Assembly (NCBI GenBank): GCA_002368175.1
Contig: AP018172.1
Span: forward strand, 4,214,001 to 4,278,000
Source: Calothrix sp. NIES-2098
GTDB lineage: Bacteria; Cyanobacteriota; Cyanobacteriia; Cyanobacteriales; Nostocaceae
Direction of reading: 5' to 3'
DNA length: 64,000 bases
Position numbers and translations under genes: made by a program. Positions 1 through 7,674 of this stretch are shown one piece after another (the first letter of the stretch is position 1; every line of letters starts with the position of its first letter). A model generated the notes under the pieces. That model worked only from the letters and a program-made list of their open reading frames with translations, did no database searches and had not been told where the DNA came from.

Positions 1-182
1 CAGGTTTTGTGAAGAGGATTGAGTTGCACTGCTTCTGTTTTTATTCTTACAGATGGATTAATTAGTGGGTGCAATTGGACAAATCGTTTAGAATAACTGA
101 CTCAATATCTTAATTTATCGGCGTGCATCGGCGTAAATCGGCGGTTAATTATTCTTATCTAAACCGTCTTGATAATTGCCAC

Positions 183-203
183 AAAAAAAGGGGTAGGAAC
201 CCC
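183..203 (-). terminator. Rho-independent terminator of the glucan phosphorylase gene
   Basis: Read on the minus strand, GGGGT and ACCCC pair around a four-base loop TCCT and are followed directly by a run of seven T. It lies about 35 bases beyond the stop codon of the phosphorylase gene, which fits a simple intrinsic terminator. Confidence 0.75.
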
Positions 204-236
204 ACCCCATCTATCTAACTAGGAAACCCAAACTTT

Positions 237-2450
237 CTATACCAAAACCTTAGCCAAAATCGGTTCTACACTGGTAGCAATTTCTGGGACATATACCTGT
301 GAAACGTAGTCTGCAATCATTCTGTCGGTGTTGAACAGTGGGGAATTTGTCTTAATTGATGCCTTCATCATCTGCACCCAACGCTGGGGAACACCTTGAG
401 CATTTTGGTCGTAATACAGAGGAACAATTTCTTCTTCTAAAAGTTGATAAAGCGATCGCGAATCTATGCGATCCTGTAATTCTTGATCGCTAGTGTGAGC
501 ATCTTCGCCAATTGCCCAACCGTTCAGTCCTTTGCCATTGCTGTTGGCTTTGTAGCCTTCGCACCACCAGCCATCAAGGACACTGCAATTCAAACCACCG
601 TTAAAGCAGACTTTTTGTCCGCTGGTACCAGAAGCCTCTAAAGGACGACGAGGATTGTTCAACCAGACATCCACACCTTGCACGAGTTTCTGTCCGGTGT
701 AAATATCGTAATCTTCAATAAAGGCGACTCGGTTAATAATCGCTGAATGATGACACCATTCCATCAATCTTTGAATAATCCGCTTACCTTCTTCGTCGGC
801 TGGGTGAGCTTTACCTGCAAAGATAATTTGTACTGGACGTTTGGCATTACCAAAAATCTGCAATGCTCGTTCCGCATCGCGTAAAATTAAATCGCCGCGT
901 TTGTAAGGGCTAAAACGTCGGGCAAATCCAATAGTTAGTACGTCAGGATCGAGTAAAGTTTCAGTGGCTTGAATTAATTCGTAACTTTCACCCCGTTGTT
1001 CCCGTGCTTTCTTGACTTTATAACGGGTGAAGGCAATCAATCTTTCTTTGAGGACTCGATGTCGCCACCACAGTTCTTCATCGGGAATTGCGTCAACCTT
1101 CGCCCACATTTCGGGATGCATGGCTTGAGTTTTCCAATCTTCTCCCAAATACTGATTGTACAAGTCAGCTAATAGGGGAGCAGTCCAAGTAGGTGCATGA
1201 ACGCCATTAGTAATGTAACCAATGGGAACTTTAGCTTCGGAATGTTGGGGATAGAGGACTGTCCACATTTTGCGGGAAACTTGACCGTGCAATTCACTCA
1301 CGCCATTGCAAGCACGAGTCATCCGCAACGCCAAAACGGTCATACCAAAGGGTTCCCAAGGATCGCCCAGTCTTCTCGCGCCTAATGCCAAAAATTGCTC
1401 GCGGGAAAGTCGTAATTGCGGCCAGTAGTGAGCAAAGTAGGAATCGATTAAATCGGGTGAGAAAACATCATGTCCGGCGGGAACGGGGGTATGGGTGGTG
1501 AATACGCAACGATTCCGCACTGTTGCTTCAATGTCGTAGAAAGATTTGCCAGTACGTTCGATTTCTAAACGCGCCACTTCTAATGTACAGAAGGCGGCGT
1601 GTCCTTCGTTAAGGTGATAGACAGCAGGTTGAATTCCCAATGCATCCAAAGCGCGGACGCCACCAATACCTAATACAACTTCTTGGGCGATGCGGGTTTC
1701 TAAGTTACCGCCATAGAGATGTCCAGTTAGCCAGCGGTCAATGGGATCGTTGTCTTCGCGATCGCTATCGAGTAAATATAATGTGACTCGCCCTACTTTT
1801 ACTTGCCAAATTTGCACTTTCACCAAGCGTTGGCGAACTTCTAATTGAATGATTAGCGGTTCGCCATTTTGAGTTTTAATTAACTCAATTGGCATCCGTT
1901 GAAAAGGGTTATCAATATAGTAATCTTCTTGCCAACCGTGACGGTTTAAGCGTTGGCGGAAGTAACCTTGGCGATACAGCAAGCCTACACCCACCATCGG
2001 TACGCCTAAATCTGACGATGATTTCAGGTGATCCCCAGCGAGAATGCCTAAGCCGCCTGAGTAAACTGGTAGGGATTCATGAATGCCAAATTCTGCGCAG
2101 AAGTAAGCTACTGGGTGTTCTTTGCTAAGTTGCGGTGCAACTCGACTTACCCAAGTATTTTGCTGAAGCAGATATTGGTCAAACTCGCGCGCTAAGGCGG
2201 AGACTTGCTTGAGATAAAAAGGATCTTCTGCTAATTGGGTCAGACGTTCGTAGCTTGCTGACTCTAAAATCGCCACTGGGTTATGCCCGCAGCGTTCCCA
2301 TTCTTGGGGATCGATAGTTTGGAATAAAGCGATGCGATCGCCACTCCAACTCCACCAATAGTTATAAGCCAAATCTGCTAAACGCTTCAACGGAAAAGGT
2401 AACTTTTCGCTTAAGCGCAGCGCTGCGTTCATTGCACTACTATTAGCCAT
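237..2450 (-). CDS. glgP: Alpha-glucan (glycogen) phosphorylase, GT35
   Basis: Cytoplasmic phosphorolysis of alpha-1,4-glucan (glycogen) to glucose-1-phosphate, using pyridoxal phosphate. The 737-residue protein is of the shorter prokaryotic alpha-glucan phosphorylase subfamily rather than the roughly 840-residue muscle/MalP type. Seen: the N-terminal YNYWWSW segment, the substrate/PLP region AEFGIHESLPVYSGGLGILAGD read in parts around residues 118-140, and the C-terminal motif EASGTSGQKVCFNGG, in which Lys613 is the expected Schiff-base lysine. The gene stands alone with its own terminator, and its 5' side faces a long non-coding stretch. The ATG at 2450 fits the family's N-terminus. The assignment is firm; only the preferred glucan chain is unknown. 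Confidence 0.95.
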   Translation of the reverse strand: MANSSAMNAALRLSEKLPFPLKRLADLAYNYWWSWSGDRIALFQTIDPQEWERCGHNPVAILESASYERLTQLAEDPFYLKQVSALAREFDQYLLQQNTWVSRVAPQLSKEHPVAYFCAEFGIHESLPVYSGGLGILAGDHLKSSSDLGVPMVGVGLLYRQGYFRQRLNRHGWQEDYYIDNPFQRMPIELIKTQNGEPLIIQLEVRQRLVKVQIWQVKVGRVTLYLLDSDREDNDPIDRWLTGHLYGGNLETRIAQEVVLGIGGVRALDALGIQPAVYHLNEGHAAFCTLEVARLEIERTGKSFYDIEATVRNRCVFTTHTPVPAGHDVFSPDLIDSYFAHYWPQLRLSREQFLALGARRLGDPWEPFGMTVLALRMTRACNGVSELHGQVSRKMWTVLYPQHSEAKVPIGYITNGVHAPTWTAPLLADLYNQYLGEDWKTQAMHPEMWAKVDAIPDEELWWRHRVLKERLIAFTRYKVKKAREQRGESYELIQATETLLDPDVLTIGFARRFSPYKRGDLILRDAERALQIFGNAKRPVQIIFAGKAHPADEEGKRIIQRLMEWCHHSAIINRVAFIEDYDIYTGQKLVQGVDVWLNNPRRPLEASGTSGQKVCFNGGLNCSVLDGWWCEGYKANSNGKGLNGWAIGEDAHTSDQELQDRIDSRSLYQLLEEEIVPLYYDQNAQGVPQRWVQMMKASIKTNSPLFNTDRMIADYVSQVYVPEIATSVEPILAKVLV

Positions 2451-3065
2451 ACAACTCTAAACTCTCTGTTAGTTTTTTCTATTTCGCTTCACATCTACTT
2501 CCCAATAATTGCTCTTCAGGTTGATTGGAAACGAGGCTTATTTGATGAATCATTTCCTGAAGTCGGAGTGGTTTATCGACATCAACTCCGCATCAATTAA
2601 ATGGTTTTTCTTTTTTCTACCTTTTAAAGATTATCTCTGCTTTTGAGAGTTTTTTTCATCAATTTCAATCACATTATTTTAATTAAACTATTTTCTTGTT
2701 AAGAATTATCTGATAATTGCAATAATTACCCATAATTTCATATTAAACTTGTTTTTCAGATAATAATTTTGATAAAACGAGTGTTACTATACTAGTTTTT
2801 AACAGAGAAATACTGTAATTTTACAGTCAAGCTTATATATAAAATCCGATTTGATAGTCAAACAAATTCTCTATATTTAAACTTTAAGTTCCAGGTGAGT
2901 AGATCCCAGATCAAGAAGGCAGACTTGTGGTAACTAGCTTTGCAACCCAGTCATCAGCTTTTTCCTCCTTGACTTCCCGATCCCGCATGGTTGTAAAAAA
3001 TCTACACTTGTCGGGTTAAGGGATGAGGGCGCTGTAACATTTTGGGAGAGGCGCATGAAGTGAAC

Positions 3066-3207
3066 TTAAAACTCAGTACAATAGTCACCTGAATTCTTAT
3101 ATTTATTTTATTTTTTAAGTATATTTACTATTGACAAAATTAAGATATTAAAAATTTTCTCTGATTATAGGCTTAGTTCATACTTAAGTAAAAATACTGA
3201 GTTTTAA
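3066..3207. repeat. 142-bp element with 13-bp terminal inverted repeats (MITE-like candidate)
   Basis: TTAAAACTCAGTA at 3066-3078 is the exact reverse complement of TACTGAGTTTTAA at 3195-3207. Further partial complementarity continues inwards (TTTTTAAGTAT against ATACTTAAGTA). There is no reading frame inside. No target-site duplication was established, so mobility is inference only. Confidence 0.4.
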
Positions 3208-3252
3208 AATATATCATGACTATCGTCACGAATACTTTATTGAGTATAGCAA

Positions 3253-3286
3253 CTATGAAGTTAATATTTTGCTAATAACTTCATAG
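3253..3286. repeat. Perfect 11-bp hairpin in non-coding DNA
   Basis: CTATGAAGTTA (3253-3263) and TAACTTCATAG (3276-3286) are exact complements around a 12-base loop. No T-run follows on either strand, so it is not a standard intrinsic terminator. Function unknown. Confidence 0.45.
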
Positions 3287-3845
3287 ATTGGGCTGATACA
3301 TAAAGATTGTATGAAATAACATCAGTAATATTGTGGTTTTACAACATTTATGTAAATCATTAATAAGAGGATTTTAAATTTACTTTCAGCTTGATGAAGA
3401 TTGTTGCAATAAGCAAAAACACATTTTGTTATATCAATAATTGAATTAATTAATAGTCTTCATAAGTTATCGATTATCTGAATCAAAATTCAGATAAAGA
3501 TAAAATAAAAGTGTTTAATAGTTCCTCTTAAAGACTTTTTTAAAATCTGATTGTGCATCTACTACATAGCAATCAAAGTAGAATAGGCAAAAAAATATTA
3601 TAGGTGTATCCAGTTTTGGCAAGATTAAATAAAAATTCTATACTTAGATAGATTTAGATTTACTTGAGAAAAAGTTTAAAATTTAATATTAGCAATTTGT
3701 CATATGTTTAAATGCGACAAAAAATATTCAAACACTATTTTAGTTTTGCATTTATTCATTTTGTAGCTAAAGAAATAGTATTAGATTAATCTATCAGTTG
3801 AATTGATAATATCCCGATCGAGTAAATTATATATCTTCAAGTAAG

Positions 3846-4529
3846 ATGGAACTATATACACCTAGTGAAATTGAACAACTACAGCAAGATTTACCATATT
3901 TAATAGAAATTTCTCAATGGTTGAAAACGTTTTTATCGAGATCTCATCCCGATCTAGGTAGACCCGGGCCTGTATGCCCGTTTGTCCCAAAAGCCATAAA
4001 GTTAGATTGTATTCGCCTGAGAGTTATTCGTTCTCATAATTTGGTTCAGCAGCAAGTTATAAACATAGTTTTACCATATCTCAATACTTTTTTAGAGTTA
4101 GAACCAAGAGAGCAAGATGACTCCTTAAATAAAGCAATATTACTGCTATTTCCCGATATTAGTCATGAGGATGCACCGAGGCTAATTGATAGCGTTCAAA
4201 AAGAACTTAAACCTTTATTTGTAGAATCAGGATTGATGCTAGGAGAATTTCACAAGCGCAATCACACTCCTGGACTGCACAATCCGAATTTTCGCCCTCT
4301 TCGCAGTCCTATTCCCATGCTAGCTATTCGCTTTATGGTTGAATCGGATCTTCCCTTTCTTCAGAATGCAGAGGATTTAAATCTTCGGATTCGTTATCTT
4401 GAAGCTTATTTAAAGCGTTTTGAAAACAAATTTAAAGATGAAAATAATTTCAAGAATGCTCGTCAATCATTAGCTTTAGCAAAATTAGAAGTGAAGACAA
4501 AAACTTTACTCCTATATATAGGTGGATAG
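3846..4529 (+). CDS. DUF6875-like protein next to a one-module synthetase
   Basis: A 227-residue protein of unknown biochemical role. It has no signal peptide or membrane segment. Residues about 34-47 read HPDLGRPGPVCPF, a His/Gly/Cys-rich motif I associate with the DUF6875 family, whose members often sit beside non-ribosomal peptide synthetase genes; this family name is from memory and not verified by search. A second conserved-looking patch is GEFHKRNHTPGLHNPNFRPLR read in parts near residues 136-158, rich in His, Arg and Pro. The C-terminal third is predicted helical. The stop codon overlaps the possible GTG start of the synthetase and lies 14 bases before its ATG, so the two genes are almost certainly co-transcribed and likely act in one pathway. 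Enzyme or tailoring protein are both possible. Confidence 0.7.
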   Translation: MELYTPSEIEQLQQDLPYLIEISQWLKTFLSRSHPDLGRPGPVCPFVPKAIKLDCIRLRVIRSHNLVQQQVINIVLPYLNTFLELEPREQDDSLNKAILLLFPDISHEDAPRLIDSVQKELKPLFVESGLMLGEFHKRNHTPGLHNPNFRPLRSPIPMLAIRFMVESDLPFLQNAEDLNLRIRYLEAYLKRFENKFKDENNFKNARQSLALAKLEVKTKTLLLYIGG

Positions 4530-4542
4530 ATTATTTTTTATT

Positions 4543-7284
4543 ATGAGTATAGTTAATAGAAATTTAGAAAGCGAACAGAATATTCAATCAGATACACAAA
4601 TTTTGCAACAGTGGTACAAAACTGAAATAATTCAGGCTCAAGCTTTGTGTCTTCATGAATTATTTGCTAGACAAGTTGAGCAGACACCCAATGCGGTAGC
4701 TGTCATATTTGAAAACCAAAAATTAACTTACCGTGAATTAAATAATAAATCTAATCAACTAGCAAATTACCTCAAAAAATTAGGTGTTGGCCCGGAGGTA
4801 CTAGTTGGGATTTGTTTAGAACGCTCTTTGGAAATGGTGGTGGGTTTGTTAGGTATTCTCAAGGCGGGTGCAGCTTATGTGCCTTTAGATCCAGCATATC
4901 CTCAAGAACGTTTAAATTTTATATTAGAAGATAGTCAAACACCCTTAATTTTGAGTGTAAATTCATTAGCTAACAACCTAGCTAAAAGTCAAACAAAAGT
5001 TGTTTGTTTAGACTCAGATTGGGAAATTATTGCTCAAAATAGTCAAGAAAATCCTGTAACTGAAGTAAGGGTTGATAACTTAAGCTATGTAATTTATACA
5101 TCCGGTTCCACAGGAAAGCCCAAAGGTGTAGCGATCGCTCATCGTAGTATTTGTAATACGCTATACTGGCGACAAAATACTTTTAAATTAACTCCGCAAG
5201 ACAAAGTTTTACAGACGATTTCTTTTAGCTTTGACCCATCTGTTTGGCAGATATTTTGGCCTTTATCGTTTGGGGCACAGCTTGTTATGGCTCGTCCTGG
5301 CGGTCATCAAGATCCAGCCTACCTGATCGAGACAATTATCGAGCAGCAAATCACAGTCATGGCTTTAGTACCCTCCATGATGCGTGTATTACTGGAAGAA
5401 GAGGGAATCGAGAATTGTCAAAGTCTCAGACACATTACTAGCGGCGGTGAAGCGTTACCGATTGACCTTGTAGAACGGTTCTTGGCCTGTTTGAAGTTGA
5501 ATAATATTCTCGTGAATTGCTATGGGCCGACAGAAGCGGCGATTGATGCTACCTTCTGGATTTGCCAAGGTGGAAGCGATCGCATTTTTGCACCGATTGG
5601 TCGTCCGATTGCTAATACACAAATTTATATCCTAGATGAAGATTTGCAGCCCGTACCAGTGGGAGAAGCAGGGGAATTGTATATTGGTGGTGTTGGTTTA
5701 GCGCGAGGTTATCTCAATCGTCCAGAACTAACTAAAGAAAAGTTTATACCTAACCCCTTTGCTAGCGAAGCCGGAACGCGCTTATATAAAACTGGAGACT
5801 TAGCACGTTACTTACCAGATGGAAACATAGAATTTTTAGGCAGAATTGACCATCAAGTCAAAATTCGTGGTTTTCGGATTGAATTGGCAGAAGTTGAAGC
5901 TGCGATCGCGCAACATCCAGCGGTGAAACAAGCCATAGTTATAGATAGAGAAGATGTTGCCAAAAACAAGCAGCTAGTAGCATATATAGTCCCTCAACCA
6001 CAACAAGTCCCTACCAAGAGCGAATTGCGCAGCTTTTTGCAAGGTAAGCTACCCGATTATATGCTGCCTGCCGCATTTGTATTTTTAGATGCTCTACCTT
6101 TAAATCCGAATGGCAAAATAGACAGGCAAGCCTTACCAGCACCAGCTAGTGAGAATTCGGCTGTCAGTATCGTACTACCCCGCAATCAAGTCGAACAGCA
6201 GCTACTAGAAATTTGGCAACAAGTTTTAGGCGTACAGCCCATAGGTGTAAGAGATAATTTCTTTGAATTGGGCGGACATTCACTGTTAGCAATTAAGCTG
6301 TTTTGGGAAATTGAGCAGGCTTTCGGTAAAAATTTGCCATTGGCAACGCTGTTCCAAGCCGGAACAATTGAATCTTTAGCGAAAATTCTCCAACCACAAA
6401 CAGCATTAAATGCAAGTACGCCAGCAGCTTGGTCATCTTTGGTGCCAATTCAACCCCAAGGCAATAAACCACCTTTCTTTTGTATACATGGGTTGGGTGG
6501 CGAAGTGCTGTGTTTTCGGGAACTGGCAATGCATCTAGGAGCAGATCGACCATTTTATGGGCTACAACCACAAGGGCTAGATGATAAACAGCCTTTCCTG
6601 ACTCGAATTGAAGATATGGCAGCCCACTACATTCGAGAAATCCAAACCATTCAGCCCCAAGGGCCTTATTTTCTGGGAGGATACTCTATTGGCGGGATAA
6701 TTGTCTTCGAGATGGCACACCAACTCCAACACCAAGGGCAGGAAGTCGCTCTGCTCGCTATGTTAGATAGTAGCATTCCTGGTACTGAGCAAAGATTGCC
6801 ATTTGTCAAGCGAATTGTTGAGCATTTCAATAATCTTTTACAGCTTGGGCCCGCTTATCTTTGGGATAGAGCTGAAGTGTGGCGCAATTGGGCTTGGGAA
6901 AATTTTAGGAAAGGCAGGTATTTGCTGCAAAAAAGATACAAGCATAGCAACAATCAACGCCCTTATTATTTATTTGATGTTGCTCAATACCTATTAGAGA
7001 CCGATCGGCATCTAGAAATGATGGAAACTAGCTTAGAAGCTGTCCACAAATATAATTTTAAAGTTTATCCGGAAAAAATTGTTCTGTTTCGCACTGACGA
7101 TCGAACACGAACTGTCGCAGTAGGTGTACAGTACGATCCCCAATTTGGTTGGGGTGAGTTAGTAGCTGGCACGATAGATATTTATCATATTCCTGGTTCT
7201 CACGAAAGCCTGCTCAAAGAACCCTCTGTACAAGTTCTTGCAGAAAAATTGCGAAATTGTTTAGCCAAGAGTACGGAAGCATAA
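4543..7284 (+). CDS. One-module non-ribosomal peptide synthetase, A-T-TE
   Basis: Activates an amino acid as its adenylate, loads it on a carrier domain and releases it by a thioesterase. Domains: adenylation about 30-530 (A3 core YTSGSTGKPKG near residue 185, A5 YGPTE, A8 GRIDHQVKIRGFRIE, A10 NPNGKIDRQ); carrier about 545-615 with phosphopantetheine Ser580 in GGHSLL; thioesterase about 640-910 with nucleophile Ser715 in GYSIG and probable His887 in PGSHES. There is no condensation, epimerisation or methylation domain. The Asp of the A4 motif (SFDPSVW), which holds the substrate amino group, is present, so an alpha-amino acid is a likelier substrate than an aryl-keto acid. An in-frame GTG at 4522 overlaps the upstream stop; the ATG at 4543 is preferred because it avoids the overlap. 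Product unknown. Confidence 0.9.
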   Translation: MSIVNRNLESEQNIQSDTQILQQWYKTEIIQAQALCLHELFARQVEQTPNAVAVIFENQKLTYRELNNKSNQLANYLKKLGVGPEVLVGICLERSLEMVVGLLGILKAGAAYVPLDPAYPQERLNFILEDSQTPLILSVNSLANNLAKSQTKVVCLDSDWEIIAQNSQENPVTEVRVDNLSYVIYTSGSTGKPKGVAIAHRSICNTLYWRQNTFKLTPQDKVLQTISFSFDPSVWQIFWPLSFGAQLVMARPGGHQDPAYLIETIIEQQITVMALVPSMMRVLLEEEGIENCQSLRHITSGGEALPIDLVERFLACLKLNNILVNCYGPTEAAIDATFWICQGGSDRIFAPIGRPIANTQIYILDEDLQPVPVGEAGELYIGGVGLARGYLNRPELTKEKFIPNPFASEAGTRLYKTGDLARYLPDGNIEFLGRIDHQVKIRGFRIELAEVEAAIAQHPAVKQAIVIDREDVAKNKQLVAYIVPQPQQVPTKSELRSFLQGKLPDYMLPAAFVFLDALPLNPNGKIDRQALPAPASENSAVSIVLPRNQVEQQLLEIWQQVLGVQPIGVRDNFFELGGHSLLAIKLFWEIEQAFGKNLPLATLFQAGTIESLAKILQPQTALNASTPAAWSSLVPIQPQGNKPPFFCIHGLGGEVLCFRELAMHLGADRPFYGLQPQGLDDKQPFLTRIEDMAAHYIREIQTIQPQGPYFLGGYSIGGIIVFEMAHQLQHQGQEVALLAMLDSSIPGTEQRLPFVKRIVEHFNNLLQLGPAYLWDRAEVWRNWAWENFRKGRYLLQKRYKHSNNQRPYYLFDVAQYLLETDRHLEMMETSLEAVHKYNFKVYPEKIVLFRTDDRTRTVAVGVQYDPQFGWGELVAGTIDIYHIPGSHESLLKEPSVQVLAEKLRNCLAKSTEA

Positions 7285-7674
7285 AGGATACGGGGCAAAG
7301 AGGAGAGAGGAAAGACAACTCCTCATACTCCCTGCGCTCTTAATGATAAGTCTTTGTTGCTTATACCAATTCTGGATTTTGGACGATCGTTCCATGCCAT
7401 CCGATAGTTGCAGAAATCTCAAACAATACTAACTATCGCAATTGCTATTACTTCTTTTTCTCTAGCTAGAGTATGTAATTAAATTACAAATATATTTGTC
7501 AGCCTTAGCGATCGCCAAACATCTTGCTTAAATCTTTGTGAGTTTAAAATTCCTCGAATCTCTATTTTCTCAAAGTCTCAGCTTGTAGATTTAGAAGATT
7601 ACATACAGCAACTTTGATGCTTAAGCGAGCTATTGTCTAGCATTATACTCATGAGGCAAAGAAAGAGAGGTGCT
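7285..7674. other. Intergenic region between synthetase and GAF kinase
   Basis: About 390 bases with no supported gene. It probably contains the 3' end of the synthetase transcript and the promoter of the kinase/REC-CHAT pair. No strong hairpin with a T-run was seen. The kinase ribosome binding site GAGAGG is at 7665-7670. Confidence 0.5.

Larger units (their letters stand above)
2451..3845. other. AT-rich 1.4-kb intergenic region with inverted repeats
   Basis: No convincing reading frame on either strand. It separates the 5' ends of glgP (minus) and the DUF6875/synthetase unit (plus), so it must hold both promoters. It contains a 142-bp element bounded by 13-bp inverted repeats (3066-3207) and a hairpin at 3253-3286. 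A more GC-rich island at about 2890-3060 has small complementary blocks (CCCGA at 2976-2980 with TCGGG at 3011-3015) and could be a transcribed RNA, but no known family is recognised. Confidence 0.6.

Noticed and set aside
1..105. Possible 3' end of a gene at the window edge (frame ending SGCNWTNRLE)
   Set aside because: The frame has an in-frame TGA at 10-12, and only about 30 codons are visible, so no gene can be supported.
4522..4542. GTG start for the synthetase, seven codons upstream of the ATG
   Set aside because: It overlaps the stop of the upstream gene and adds hydrophobic residues not expected in the domain; the ATG at 4543 is simpler, though GTG is not excluded.
4543..7284. Prediction of the amino acid activated by the synthetase from its binding-pocket residues
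   Set aside because: A by-eye reading gives roughly D-P-W-A-I-S-C-I-D-K, which matches no code I know, and the alignment is not secure.
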